The position numbers and the translations under genes were made by a program. From NCBI RefSeq assembly GCF_018736045.1, contig NZ_CP076132.1, positions 4,015,501-4,079,500 of the forward strand: DNA of 64,000 nucleotides, in the 5' to 3' direction. The notes below the pieces were generated by a model, which saw only the letters and a program-made list of their open reading frames with translations, ran no database searches and was not told where the DNA came from. Positions 29,033 to 38,401 of this stretch are shown here, in pieces (position 1 is the first letter of the stretch; every line of letters begins with the position of its first letter). This stretch comes from Flammeovirga yaeyamensis (GTDB taxonomy: Bacteria > Bacteroidota > Bacteroidia > Cytophagales > Flammeovirgaceae).

Positions 29033-29638
29033 TTATTGTAATAGTTTTTGTGCTAATAGATCGTTGGTAGGAAGAATATTTCCATAAATTAAGAAACAGG
29101 AATTATCATTCACTAAATGTTTAATTTCTTCAGAATTTGATTTAGTCAAACGATATTTAAAATTAACTCTTCCTTGATAAATAAGGGTAGGTGCACCTCT
29201 GAAAGAAGAGGGTATATTCATTCCCCATTCATCTTTCTCTTCATCAGGTCTTTCCCCCTCAATCACAGGACTTTCATTGACTACTGATGTAATTTGATCT
29301 CCCCAATAAATATACTTTTCCCCTATATCAAATGGATTTCTGCCGTATTTTAAATCAATTAATTGAATAACTGAATAATCTTGACTTGCTTTTATAGGTT
29401 CCTCTATTTCCAAAGTAATTATTTGATAATTACCCTTATCTGATATTTCCTTGATTTTACCAACCAAAACATTATCAAAGTGTTTTTTCAGACCCTCCAA
29501 TGTAATAAATATTGAACAATGTAGTCTCCGATATTCTACTAAGTCAGATTCATAGATTTTAATTATATCCTGATCCTGATCTTTAGATTCAGAACAGGAA
29601 ATAAATGTGAGTAATAGTATAAGGAGAAGGCGAGGCAT
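29033..29638 (-). CDS. Hypothetical lipoprotein
   Basis: 201 residues with a short signal and lipobox FISC (Cys15), followed by SESKDQDQD, an acidic stretch fitting surface export in Bacteroidota. The middle part (DNVLVGKIKEISDKGNYQ, then GEKYIYWG) has the pattern of an OB-fold netrin/TIMP-like domain, which is a weak impression only. Its start is 13 bases after the stop of the YcxB-like gene, so the two are probably co-transcribed. No function can be given. Confidence 0.65.
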   Translation of the reverse strand: MPRLLLILLLTFISCSESKDQDQDIIKIYESDLVEYRRLHCSIFITLEGLKKHFDNVLVGKIKEISDKGNYQIITLEIEEPIKASQDYSVIQLIDLKYGRNPFDIGEKYIYWGDQITSVVNESPVIEGERPDEEKDEWGMNIPSSFRGAPTLIYQGRVNFKYRLTKSNSEEIKHLVNDNSCFLIYGNILPTNDLLAQKLLQ

Positions 29639-29651
29639 TGGTTATGTTGTT

Positions 29652-30170
29652 TTAGTTTTTATCGTATGTTTTATGATCATCTATTCTATTTAATAATTCC
29701 TCTTTCTCCTCATCACTCCCAAACACCTCTTTAGGAATCACAATAGCCACAGATTCACTCAGAAATAAAAGAAGCAGATTTGTTGTTTCTACCTTTTGGG
29801 TAAAGCTTTCGAAAGGGTATACAGTTTTTCCTTTATCATCTTCTATAGTGAGTTCATTTTCCAAAACCTCAACTTTTCTCTCTCCAATCAATTGAGGATT
29901 TGCCTTCAACATATTCTTCACAATCAATTTACTTTGATCAGATAATGAGGTGATGAATAAAACGACACCTGCCATCACAAAAGGAATGTAAGTATCATAA
30001 GGTTCGAAAAGGGGAACATCTTTGACTAAATTATTAAATACCGCAAAGATGATGATAGCGATAACGGCTCTTATAAAAAAGATATTTCGCTTATATTTTT
30101 TATTGTTCGACAGTACATACTTGTTGTATTCGATTAAATGCTCTTTGGTTTGTTTGTATTCGATGGTCAT
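29652..30170 (-). CDS. YcxB-like membrane protein
   Basis: A small protein with two close membrane helices (about residues 30-46 and 63-77) and a C-terminal domain with the YcxB-like pattern: IGERKVEVLENELTIEDD, then a Trp/Phe-led strand (FESFTQKVETTNLLLLFL) and AIVIPKEVF. The open frame begins at 30179, but the ATG at 30170 (MTIEYKQTKEH) is the more usual start for this family. Function in bacteria is unknown. It precedes a lipoprotein gene by 13 bases. Confidence 0.7.
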   Translation of the reverse strand: MTIEYKQTKEHLIEYNKYVLSNNKKYKRNIFFIRAVIAIIIFAVFNNLVKDVPLFEPYDTYIPFVMAGVVLFITSLSDQSKLIVKNMLKANPQLIGERKVEVLENELTIEDDKGKTVYPFESFTQKVETTNLLLLFLSESVAIVIPKEVFGSDEEKEELLNRIDDHKTYDKN

Positions 30171-30225
30171 ATAAAACAATTAAACTTTAATTTAACTATC
30201 ACAAAGTAATATTTATTATAATCAC

Positions 30226-30258
30226 AAAAAACCACATGCATTCAATAACACATGTGGT
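30226..30258 (-). terminator. Terminator downstream of the 305-residue membrane protein gene
   Basis: On the minus strand ACCACATG and CATGTGGT form an 8-bp stem with a 12-base loop, followed by a run of T (complement of 30226-30230). It sits about 20 bases after the stop at 30279. Confidence 0.75.
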
Positions 30259-30278
30259 CTTTTAATTATTATAATTGA

Positions 30279-31196
30279 TTAACTACTTTGTTCACCTAAA
30301 TTAACTGTAACAGGCTTATGGCTTAAAAGTTGAGTAACCAGTTTTTTATCTACATGAAGATATTCAACTATGGTTGTAGTATCTAACTTCACTTTATTGT
30401 CTTTATCCAAACTAGCTATCTTTTTTTCTATAGTTAAATAGTTATCACTATATTCTGAAGTAAACAAAGTGATCACCATATGATGTTGTTCTGTATTTTC
30501 TACAAAAGTTAGATCATTAATAAATTCATCTTGATTATTAGAAATATTCTCAATTATAGCATTAATATCAGCTACAATATTAAACTCTGGTAATTGTATT
30601 TCTTTAAACCAAGTATCGCTCATTTCGCAATATGGCATTCTTGACTTCGCCGTTGTTACTATCACTGCAGGAACAATAATCAGCAGGGCTTCAACTCCCC
30701 AAATAACATATAGGAATGGACCGCTAACAGTATTTCCTTTTAGTCCCCAAGTTCCTACTTTTTGAATCTCTTCAATGATCATAAATAAAGTAGAGGGGTC
30801 AATAGCTAAAGAAAATACTTGAAAAATACTGATGTTACTAACAGTAATACCATATTTACCAGTACCAATTTGTTCACCAGCATTAATCACTAAATCGACC
30901 CATACAGACCAATGAAAGTACATTGCAACCAATGCTCCTGCTAAACCAAAAAGTCTAGCGATATTTACATTTCTCACCTTACCCTTTCCTATCACAAAAA
31001 TATTAATGGCAAGTCCAGTGATGAAGCCAAATGCTAATGCAATAATGAAATTGATGTAAATAAAAGGAATGTACCAGATACAATAGGCATATACCAATCC
31101 TAAAATCGGTAAAGCGGTGACTGCTACTAGTAGAAAGAAAATAAAAGAAAAAGGCGAAAATTTGCCTGAGGGTTGATACACATTGAGATTATCCAT
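30279..31196 (-). CDS. Hypothetical multi-pass membrane protein
   Basis: 305 residues with about five membrane helices in the first 190 residues (for example PILGLVYAYCIWYIPFIYI and AFGFITGLAINIFVI), a conserved-looking cytosolic segment (SRMPYCEMSDTWFKEIQLP, about 195-215) and a soluble C-terminal domain of about 90 residues with beta-strands. I do not recognise the family. It stands alone with its own terminator. Confidence 0.65.
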   Translation of the reverse strand: MDNLNVYQPSGKFSPFSFIFFLLVAVTALPILGLVYAYCIWYIPFIYINFIIALAFGFITGLAINIFVIGKGKVRNVNIARLFGLAGALVAMYFHWSVWVDLVINAGEQIGTGKYGITVSNISIFQVFSLAIDPSTLFMIIEEIQKVGTWGLKGNTVSGPFLYVIWGVEALLIIVPAVIVTTAKSRMPYCEMSDTWFKEIQLPEFNIVADINAIIENISNNQDEFINDLTFVENTEQHHMVITLFTSEYSDNYLTIEKKIASLDKDNKVKLDTTTIVEYLHVDKKLVTQLLSHKPVTVNLGEQSS

Positions 31197-31354
31197 CTGT
31201 AATCAGTTTATGGTTATAGATTAAAAAAGTTCAATAATTGCTCTAAAAGTCGAATGTAGTTTACTTAGTAAAGAAAGATGTCCGTTTGCTATATTCGATA
31301 TTAATAGATTGTGTTGGAAGTTAAGTATATATTTTTGAAAATTAAATTATTAAT

Positions 31355-31564
31355 TCATTTTCTAAATACTTTTAATACTATAAATGTTATTGAAAATATG
31401 CACCCAGAGTACATTATTAAATCTTTAACTTGATAATGAAACTGCCTATTTTCTAACATTTCTATAGTTGGATCCTGAAAAGGTATGCCTATAAAAATGA
31501 TATCATAGATTAAACTTCCTACAAAAAATAAAATACCTAGTAGTAAAAAATATACTTTCTTCAA
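31355..31564 (-). CDS. Small two-helix membrane protein, hypothetical
   Basis: A 69-residue ORF starting MKKVYFLLLGILFFVG with a second hydrophobic segment near the C terminus (YSGCIFSITFIVLKVF). The Met-Lys-Lys start and the two clean helices favour a real gene over a chance ORF, but there is no other support. Confidence 0.45.
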   Translation of the reverse strand: MKKVYFLLLGILFFVGSLIYDIIFIGIPFQDPTIEMLENRQFHYQVKDLIMYSGCIFSITFIVLKVFRK

Positions 31565-31660
31565 TTCTAAAATTAATTATTGAATCAATATTGATGATAA
31601 ATAATCTAAATCATTTTACAGAATAAAAAAACCTCATTTAAGATAACGGATTCTCAAAGA

Positions 31661-32071
31661 TTATTCATCATTATCTTTAGGACGCATTTCTCTTCCGGAT
31701 GGATCCATTGATAAAAAGTATTCATGTAAACTCCATATTCCTTCTTTAGGCTTTTCTGTTTCTGGATCTATGCTATAAAGTCCCCAATGAAGTGTTTCCT
31801 CCGACTCATCAAAGTCCTCAAATGATGCAGTAGGATCTTCTAAATGATAAAGCACAGAAAATACAGATTCATATCCTATAATCTTACAAAGTCTTGCAAT
31901 TTCAGAAGCAGTAACACCTTTATCCAACATACTCTTTATAAGTGAACCATAATCACCTAAAGGTTCCGTTTTGTCTAACTTGTACTCAGCAATTTGTTCT
32001 ACCCAATCTGTCTTTTCCTCATCTGGAATCATTTTCCATACACCTCTTAAAAAAATTTCTTGTTCTGTCAT
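31661..32071 (-). CDS. Hypothetical small acidic soluble protein
   Basis: About 136 residues from the ATG at 32071 (MTEQEIFLRGVWKMIPDEEK); the open frame reaches back to 32101. It is mainly helical in the first half, with a possible small helical bundle (LDKGVTASEIARLCKIIGYES, here split as LDKGVTASEIARLC and KIIGYES) and an acidic, Trp-containing second half ending in DPSGREMRPKDNDE. No signal peptide or membrane helix. The composition and isolated setting recall immunity-type or stress proteins, but I see no family signature. Confidence 0.6.
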   Translation of the reverse strand: MTEQEIFLRGVWKMIPDEEKTDWVEQIAEYKLDKTEPLGDYGSLIKSMLDKGVTASEIARLCKIIGYESVFSVLYHLEDPTASFEDFDESEETLHWGLYSIDPETEKPKEGIWSLHEYFLSMDPSGREMRPKDNDE

Positions 32072-32156
32072 TTTAATTTGATAATTATCTGATATATACA
32101 AAACAGAATCCTATTCGCTTAGAATTCCGACGTTAATATAATTCAATATTACAAAA

Positions 32157-32187
32157 TAAAAAATCCCCCATTCTCATGGAGGATTTT
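32157..32187 (-). terminator. Terminator directly after the AraC-type regulator
   Basis: A 12-bp stem (AAAATCCTCCAT with ATGGGGGATTTT on the minus strand, one mismatch) and TCTC-type loop is followed by a T-run (complement of 32157-32163). It begins one or two bases after the regulator's stop at 32189. Confidence 0.8.
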
Positions 32188-32188
32188 T

Positions 32189-33112
32189 CTAGTTCATAGA
32201 AACTGATTCTATATATTCCTTAGGCGTAATCCCTGTCTTCTTCTTAAACATTCTAGAAAAGTACTGCGGATATTCAAACCCTAATTTATAAGCCGTTGCT
32301 GAAACTGATGCTTTGGGGGCCAATAACAGATTTTTTGCTTCTTCAATCACAAATAAATTGATCTGATCGATAGCCGTTCTACCTGTTTCTGCTTTAATGG
32401 TATCACGCATGTAACGATGACTTACGCCCAACTGAGCAGCAAGCCACTCCATAGACGGCATCCCTTCTTGTTCAAATCGATCGTTTTCAAAATACTCGTT
32501 CAGCATCTCTTTAAACCTTGTAAATAAGGCCTTATTAATATCCTTACGGTTTAAAAACTGACGCTTGTAAAAACGGTCAGCATATTTCAATAAAGCCTCC
32601 AAATGAGTAAGGATAATATCTTTACTAAACTCATCTTGGTTATTCTGATATTCCGTTTCTATGTTTTTGAAAATCGATTTTATAGTCGCTTCTTCCTTAG
32701 GGGAAAGGTGTAGAGCTTCATTGACGTTATAATTGAAGTAATTATATTTTTTGATGAGTTTTTGAATATCCTCCCCTCGAATAAAATCTTCATGAAAGGC
32801 TAAAAACCAAGATTCTGAACTGACTACAATATCCTTGACCTTATACGTTTGATTAGGTGCTGAAAATAATAAGGTGCCCTTACTACAATCGTACTTCGTT
32901 CGTCCATAAAGGATCTCGCCCGATACAATTCTTTTCAGGCTAATCAAGTAAAACTGATTGGTATAACTAAACTCTTTATTAGAAGAAACGCAGTCTTCAA
33001 TCTCTTGATCATTTAATGTTTTCTGACCAATAGTAAATAGAGGATTCTCCGGCTCTGGTAAATTCTGAGCCTCCGTAAACTCTGTAATCGATTTAAAGTT
33101 TATTTCTTTCAT
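32189..33112 (-). CDS. AraC family transcriptional regulator
   Basis: 307 residues: an N-terminal cupin-like sensing domain (about 20-170) and a C-terminal double HTH (about 205-303), with WLAAQLGVSHRYMRDTIKAE as the first and VSATAYKLGFEYPQYFSRMF as the second helix-turn-helix, ending in the family hallmark KKKTGITPKEY. It lies 32 bases downstream of the four-helix membrane protein gene at 33145 and was probably transcribed with it. Its effector and targets are not apparent. Confidence 0.92.
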   Translation of the reverse strand: MKEINFKSITEFTEAQNLPEPENPLFTIGQKTLNDQEIEDCVSSNKEFSYTNQFYLISLKRIVSGEILYGRTKYDCSKGTLLFSAPNQTYKVKDIVVSSESWFLAFHEDFIRGEDIQKLIKKYNYFNYNVNEALHLSPKEEATIKSIFKNIETEYQNNQDEFSKDIILTHLEALLKYADRFYKRQFLNRKDINKALFTRFKEMLNEYFENDRFEQEGMPSMEWLAAQLGVSHRYMRDTIKAETGRTAIDQINLFVIEEAKNLLLAPKASVSATAYKLGFEYPQYFSRMFKKKTGITPKEYIESVSMN

Positions 33113-33144
33113 TTTGATTTACTACTCTATCTATGTATATCAGA

Positions 33145-33654
33145 TTATTTATTCTGATTAGCTACTTCCAACAACTTCTCTTTATAAGTAACTAATCTTT
33201 GATTGGCATTGCTATCAATCATCATAATTACAAACATCATCCCTATAACTGTAATACTACTTGCACGCCAAACAGGTTTATCCATAAAGATAATCAACAT
33301 ACTAGCCACAGCTATAATTACAGGAATGACTCTAAACACTGCTGTTTTATATTCTCCCATCGATTTATCAATACGTACAATCTCCGATTGAACAAAGGCT
33401 GCTGCGTCTTTATTATAGTCTTCTACAAAAGAAGTAGTTCTCGTTTTATTGGCGTAAAATATCCCTGCCCCGATAATAAACAACAATACTCCAACAACAA
33501 TACTTGGTGTGACATAAGCCTTGGCCATTTCTGTTTTTCCAAGATACCAGAATGCAACACTTGCTAAAAGAAACAATCCTCCCGAAAGCATAAAGAAAGA
33601 AGATGAAAATACCTCCGCTTTTGCCCAATCTGTTGATGTCTTAATAATATCCAT
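33145..33654 (-). CDS. Hypothetical four-helix membrane protein
   Basis: 169 residues with four hydrophobic segments in two pairs (about 18-39 and 48-68, then 103-124 and 131-147) separated by a charged helix (NKDAAAFVQSEIVRIDKSMG). No catalytic motif is seen. It is the first gene of a probable two-gene unit with the AraC-type regulator; the pairing may mean that the regulator responds to or controls this protein, which is inference. Confidence 0.7.
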   Translation of the reverse strand: MDIIKTSTDWAKAEVFSSSFFMLSGGLFLLASVAFWYLGKTEMAKAYVTPSIVVGVLLFIIGAGIFYANKTRTTSFVEDYNKDAAAFVQSEIVRIDKSMGEYKTAVFRVIPVIIAVASMLIIFMDKPVWRASSITVIGMMFVIMMIDSNANQRLVTYKEKLLEVANQNK

Positions 33655-33805
33655 ATTGTGTAGTTTTTGATTTCTATAAATATAAGATTTTCAAGGGATT
33701 CAGCAATACTTCGATGTATAGCTATCTCCCTAATTACAAATATCTATAAAAAACAGAGGGGATCACGAACACATTTTGGTAGAAGGTGTACACTTTCTGA
33801 CAAAA

Positions 33806-33834
33806 GAAAAACGCCACTAAAGAATAGTGGCGTT
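33806..33834 (-). terminator. Terminator of the receptor-response regulator-kinase operon
   Basis: AACGCCACTA and TAGTGGCGTT form a perfect 10-bp stem with a 5-base loop; on the minus strand it is followed by TTTCTTTTG. It lies about 105 bases after the kinase stop at 33940. The rest of the gap 33655-33939 shows nothing else. Confidence 0.75.
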
Positions 33835-33939
33835 CTCAATGAAAGTTGGATAATCTGAATTGGTAATAAATACCTTTTTTGTTGGTTTAGTATCAAAATT
33901 ATTTTTTGATGCGTAAACCTAATAAAATAATTGTAAATT

Positions 33940-35217
33940 TCACCCTTTTAATATAAAAATGTGTTGGTGTCTCTCGTATTTGTAGTCAATTTCCAATTTA
34001 CTGACAGCACAAATCTTAGCCACTAAAGCCAATCCCAATCCTAAAGACTGATCGTTATCAGCTCCTTTAACAAAGCGTTTGAATAACTGATCTTTACCAA
34101 AAGATAATGGCTTTCCATAATTACTCATTTCCAGGGTATTTTCGGTCGTCTTTATTTTAATCGGTCCTTCTGATGTCCCATATCGAATGGCATTTTTCAA
34201 AAGGTTCTTCAATACGATATCAAATAAATAAGGGTCGATATTTAATGAATGCTCTTGATGTAATTCCTTTTCAATAGTTAAGGATTTCAATTGTGCTAAT
34301 TCTTCAACTGCCTCCGTTTGTTTATCAATTTCCGGAGCCGTCTTCAACTCTTTGATATCCGTAAATTCTCTATTATCAATTTTAGTAATCAGATTTAGTG
34401 TGGTTCCTAATCTCGATAAATGATTGGCTTCATCATAGATTGTTTTTACCACTTTTGCGTCTTGTTCTTCTAACTTCTCAGAAAATAACAATCCTTCTGC
34501 TTTGTTTCTGATAATCGATAATGGAGTTTGTAATTCGTGGGCTACATCTTCTGTATATTCTTTAAGGTGATTGTAATCCGCATCGATACGTTTGACCATC
34601 TTAAGGAAAAGATTCTGCATTTCAACAAATTCTTTCGTCATGGTCTCCACCTCTTGGATATCTTCTGATTTCCCCACTTTAAATAGTTGCATCTGCTCTA
34701 AAATGCGTCGAAAAGGTCGTAGAAAGTAGCCCTGCAATAGCACATTAAAAGCTACAGTAATGATAATTAAGACAACAAATGAAGGAATAAGGTAATCGAA
34801 AATATCGTCTCGGAAGTAATAGTAATTTTGTACTTCCTTGTCCATTTCCACCCTGTAGAGTTGTCCTTTTGATTCTATAAGAATGATTTTACGTCTGTGA
34901 ATTAAATTTCTCTCAATATCTGAATGATAGATGGTAACATCTTCTACTATCGGATATTCTGTTTTTTTACAACGCTTAGAAACCTTCTCTACTTTTTTGA
35001 TACTATTACCAACAAGAGAATCGGCAGGAGTTCCTTTATCTAAGTGATATTGCACCCTGCTTTCCAACCATCCAAATCTTCTATTTAGATCTGAGTCGAT
35101 AAACTCATCCGCTTCTCTAGTCAAAAATTTCGCATTGAAATAGAAGACTACAAAAGTGAAGATCAAATAGAATAATGTAACTCTAGATAATAAATTGAAA
35201 GTCTGTTTCTTGTTCAT
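33940..35217 (-). CDS. Sensor histidine kinase
   Basis: A 425-residue membrane kinase with two membrane helices (about 11-28 and 142-165) around a periplasmic sensor of about 110 residues that contains a Cys-Lys-Lys stretch (KRCKKTEY). The HisKA domain carries His227 in EDVAHELQTPLS; the ATPase domain has the N box LLKNAIRYG and G box LGLGLALV, with a shortened C-terminal end. It should phosphorylate the OmpR-type regulator encoded 3 bases upstream. The sensed signal is unknown; the operon suggests that it relates to the substrate of the TonB-dependent receptor. Confidence 0.93.
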   Translation of the reverse strand: MNKKQTFNLLSRVTLFYLIFTFVVFYFNAKFLTREADEFIDSDLNRRFGWLESRVQYHLDKGTPADSLVGNSIKKVEKVSKRCKKTEYPIVEDVTIYHSDIERNLIHRRKIILIESKGQLYRVEMDKEVQNYYYFRDDIFDYLIPSFVVLIIITVAFNVLLQGYFLRPFRRILEQMQLFKVGKSEDIQEVETMTKEFVEMQNLFLKMVKRIDADYNHLKEYTEDVAHELQTPLSIIRNKAEGLLFSEKLEEQDAKVVKTIYDEANHLSRLGTTLNLITKIDNREFTDIKELKTAPEIDKQTEAVEELAQLKSLTIEKELHQEHSLNIDPYLFDIVLKNLLKNAIRYGTSEGPIKIKTTENTLEMSNYGKPLSFGKDQLFKRFVKGADNDQSLGLGLALVAKICAVSKLEIDYKYERHQHIFILKG

Positions 35218-35220
35218 AAA

Positions 35221-35898
35221 TTAAGCCTCCACAAATTTATACCCCATACCGTACACCGATTTAATGTACTCTCCAGCTCCTTCTTTCTGAAGTTTCTTTC
35301 TAAGGTTTTTGATATGAGTATAAATAAAATCAAAATTATCAGCTTGATCAATATGATCTCCCCACAAGTGTTCTGCAATACTTTCTTTTGTCAACATTTT
35401 ATTTTTGTTGTAGAAGAAATAGAGCAGTAAATCGTATTCCTTTTTCGTCAGTTCTAATACAAGATCGTTAATTTTTACAGTGGATGAGGTAATATCAATT
35501 TTAATCACACCATGTTCTAAAACCGTACTTCCTTTTAGTTTTTTCCTTCTGAAAAGTGAACGTACTCTTGCAATTAACTCTGCCATATGAAAGGGCTTAG
35601 TGATGTAATCATCCGCCCCTAAATCCAACCCGGTGACCTTATCGTCGATGCTATTTCTAGCGGTAACGATAAGTACACCAGTGTTTGGGTTAATTTCTTT
35701 AATATATTTCACGATCTCTAAACCGTTACCATCGGGTAAACCGAGATCGACGACAATAATATCGTATTCATAGACCGATATTTTGTCTTTTGCATCTGCC
35801 ACCAAGCCGACAGTTTCTACTGTCATTGCCTGATCGCTCAGTCCTTTTAGTATATCTTCTGTTAAATGAGGGTTATCCTCTATCAACAATAATTTCAT
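35221..35898 (-). CDS. OmpR/PhoB family response regulator
   Basis: 225 residues: receiver domain (1-120) with the acidic pocket EDN (7-9), phosphorylated Asp51 in VVDLGLPDG, and Lys101 in ITKPF; winged-helix DNA-binding domain (about 130-223) with LELTKKEYDLLLYF and the C-terminal hairpin YIKSVYGMGYKFVEA. It is the cognate regulator of the following kinase gene (3-base gap) and follows the receptor gene by 13 bases. Confidence 0.95.
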   Translation of the reverse strand: MKLLLIEDNPHLTEDILKGLSDQAMTVETVGLVADAKDKISVYEYDIIVVDLGLPDGNGLEIVKYIKEINPNTGVLIVTARNSIDDKVTGLDLGADDYITKPFHMAELIARVRSLFRRKKLKGSTVLEHGVIKIDITSSTVKINDLVLELTKKEYDLLLYFFYNKNKMLTKESIAEHLWGDHIDQADNFDFIYTHIKNLRKKLQKEGAGEYIKSVYGMGYKFVEA

Positions 35899-35911
35899 TC
35901 AATATCAAGTT

Positions 35912-38365
35912 TTAGAAGTCTTCCATTCCGCCTCCTCCACCTTGTCCTCTTCGAGAAGGTTTGAAGTTGTTCAGACGGTAGGTTAAAGTTACAGTTAGAT
36001 ATTGAGCATACCTAAAGTCTTCTTGCATGTTTCTAAAACCAATACCTTCAGAATAAGATTGTCTGATGGCTGTTCCAAAAACATCATTCATAGAAGCTGT
36101 AAGCGTTAACTTCTTCTTCAACATAGAGTGTTTCACAGCTGCTTGCATCACAAAGAAACCTTCGTTTCTACCTTGTGCAGTTACAGTTGGGCCTGTATAT
36201 CTATTATTAATTTGAAGCTGAGTAGATTTCGATAATCTAAATGTATTATTAAAACGGCTACTCCAGTTAATACTTTGTCTACTAAAATCTTGACCTTCTA
36301 ACTGTCCTTCTACTTTATAATCAAATAAGCTACCCATAATATCCATGGTCCACCATTTAAATGGAGAAAGATTTACAGACGTTTCTAATCCTAAAGCATA
36401 ATCAGATCCTACGTTTTCGTAGGTATGTAAGATCACTCCTTCCGACCATACTTTCTGAACTCTTTCCACTTTATCGTGGGTCATTCTGTAATAAGCATCA
36501 AAATTAACTGTTGCTTTCTCACCAAGATTCCATAAGTATCCAAAATCGAAAGAATCGATGTTTTCAGGTAATAAGTTCGGGTTACCTTGTCTTACGTTAA
36601 AAGCATCTTGCCATGTCACGAAAGGTTCCAAATACCAACCTCTAGGTCTTTCGATTCTTCTTGAATAGCTCAACATCAATTGGTTGTCTTTCGGCAAACT
36701 ATACGATAAGTGAACTGTAGGGAAAATGTTCCATTGATCGACCGGATAGTCTTGCTCCTGCCCTACCACTGAAACATTTCTCCCTGTGTATTCAGCTCTA
36801 ACACCACCTTGGTAACCTAATTTCCCGAGCTTGCCGGAATAGATACCATATAAGGAGTGTATCGTCTGTGTGTAGTTTGTGGTGTAACTAAAATCTTGTT
36901 GGAAAATATAGTCGCCTGTTGTAGGGTCTAATTGATACACTTCGTTAATATCTTCTGCTGCATTCCAACGTGTTTGCCATCCGGCTTCGATTTTATCAGT
37001 TGCACCGATAGGTAAAGTATAATCTAATTTAGCTCTTAATCTACCTCCAGGTCCTACTTCAGAAGAACGCTGTCCCGATGATGGTATTTCTACAACAGAA
37101 CCATCAGGGTTTTTAGGTAATAATTCGTTTTTCGAAGACTCTGTCATGTCTCTTCCACCATAATCTACCATGGCATCAAGTACATGACCTTTCTTATTAA
37201 ATTTATGTTGATAGGCCAAGTTAACGCTGTAATACAAGCCTCCTCTTTCCCATTGTTCACTTGAGATATATCGATTTTCATCAATTGGATTATTGGAACC
37301 ACCTATGTTTTTATATTCATAGAAATCGGCATCCATTCCACCATACATTTTAAAATCACCTGCTTTACCAGATAACTTGATAAAATCATTATCAGAAATA
37401 GAGTACTCAACGCCACCTTGAAGTCCCATTACCTCGAAAGTACGCTCCCTTTCTCCATCTGAAATAATGTAAGAAGTTGTATCTCCAGATTGAGTAATAC
37501 GTTCCGATTTTAGGGTACCCGGACCAGGTCTTTTATTGTAATTGGCACCTACATAGTAGCTCCATTTTTTCTTTCTAAAGTTTAACAGGAAATCTCCACC
37601 TAATCGGCCATAACGACCAACATTTACGTTGGCTACGCCACTTACGCCTTCTAATTTATTTTTCTTAGTAATGATATTGATAATGCCTGCTGTTCCATCA
37701 GGGTCGTATTTAGCAGATGGGTTAGTTATTAATTCAATATTTTCGATAGTTGAGGCTGGAATTTGTTGTAAAGCTTCTGATGCATCCAATACAGATGGGC
37801 GACCATCAATAAGTACGGTAAAACCAGAACTACCCCTTAAACTCACATTACCATCTCCGTCCACATTAATAGAAGGTACATTTTGTAGTACATCCACCGC
37901 AGTACCTGACAAAGCCGAAAATTGTGAGCCTACATTGACTACCTTTTTATCAATGTCATAGGTCACCGTATTTTGGGTTCCAACAACTTCCACAGCTTCA
38001 AGTACTTCAGCATCTGTAGTGAGTACTACATTACCGATATCTTTAGAGTAATTCGATTTATCGATCACTACATTTTCTAGAATGCTTTTTTGGAATCCGA
38101 TAAAAGTTACTTCTACCATATACGTCCCCTCAGACAAGTTCTTTACGACAAACTTACCTCCTTCGGTAGTTACGGTTCCACCTACAAGGGTGTGCGTATC
38201 TTTAGTAAATACACTTACAGTAGCATATTCTACCGGTACATTTGTTCCGTCCTCGGATACAGAACCGATAATGACTCCTTTCTTAATAGGGTTGTTGTTA
38301 GCGAAAACCGTTGAAAGGAAAATGAAAGTCAAAAATGTGAATAATTGAGAAGTTCTTTTAAACAT
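35912..38365 (-). CDS. TonB-dependent outer-membrane receptor with Gly-rich C-terminal tail
   Basis: 817 residues: signal peptide (to about 22, VFA), carboxypeptidase-like regulatory domain (about 29-118), plug domain (about 135-235; LQNVPSINVDGDGNVSLRGS, ITNPSAKYDPDGTAGIINI) and a barrel of the type often called outer membrane beta-barrel family protein (OMP_b-brl_3). The C terminus RRGQGGGGGMEDF is unusual, since most barrels end in a beta-strand with an aromatic residue; here a short Gly tail precedes the terminal Phe. It leads an operon with a response regulator and a kinase. Its ligand (metal, peptide or other) is not evident. Confidence 0.9.
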   Translation of the reverse strand: MFKRTSQLFTFLTFIFLSTVFANNNPIKKGVIIGSVSEDGTNVPVEYATVSVFTKDTHTLVGGTVTTEGGKFVVKNLSEGTYMVEVTFIGFQKSILENVVIDKSNYSKDIGNVVLTTDAEVLEAVEVVGTQNTVTYDIDKKVVNVGSQFSALSGTAVDVLQNVPSINVDGDGNVSLRGSSGFTVLIDGRPSVLDASEALQQIPASTIENIELITNPSAKYDPDGTAGIINIITKKNKLEGVSGVANVNVGRYGRLGGDFLLNFRKKKWSYYVGANYNKRPGPGTLKSERITQSGDTTSYIISDGERERTFEVMGLQGGVEYSISDNDFIKLSGKAGDFKMYGGMDADFYEYKNIGGSNNPIDENRYISSEQWERGGLYYSVNLAYQHKFNKKGHVLDAMVDYGGRDMTESSKNELLPKNPDGSVVEIPSSGQRSSEVGPGGRLRAKLDYTLPIGATDKIEAGWQTRWNAAEDINEVYQLDPTTGDYIFQQDFSYTTNYTQTIHSLYGIYSGKLGKLGYQGGVRAEYTGRNVSVVGQEQDYPVDQWNIFPTVHLSYSLPKDNQLMLSYSRRIERPRGWYLEPFVTWQDAFNVRQGNPNLLPENIDSFDFGYLWNLGEKATVNFDAYYRMTHDKVERVQKVWSEGVILHTYENVGSDYALGLETSVNLSPFKWWTMDIMGSLFDYKVEGQLEGQDFSRQSINWSSRFNNTFRLSKSTQLQINNRYTGPTVTAQGRNEGFFVMQAAVKHSMLKKKLTLTASMNDVFGTAIRQSYSEGIGFRNMQEDFRYAQYLTVTLTYRLNNFKPSRRGQGGGGGMEDF

Positions 38366-38393
38366 GAGTTTACAGTAAATATTAAATCTGCTT

Positions 38394-38401
38394 CAAAAGT
38401 A
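38394..38401 (-). promoter_or_regulatory. -7 promoter element of the receptor/two-component operon
   Basis: The minus strand reads TACTTTTG, an exact match to TAnnTTTG, about 30 bases upstream of the receptor ATG at 38365. No TTTG at the ideal -33 position was seen. Confidence 0.5.

Noticed and set aside
33199-33567. 122-residue plus-strand ORF opposite the four-helix membrane protein gene
   Set aside because: Rich in His, Asn, Tyr and Cys from reversed hydrophobic codons; typical artefact of an antisense frame.
37629-38348. Plus-strand ORFs of about 75-110 residues opposite the receptor gene
   Set aside because: They overlap the conserved plug and regulatory domains in antisense; no independent signals.
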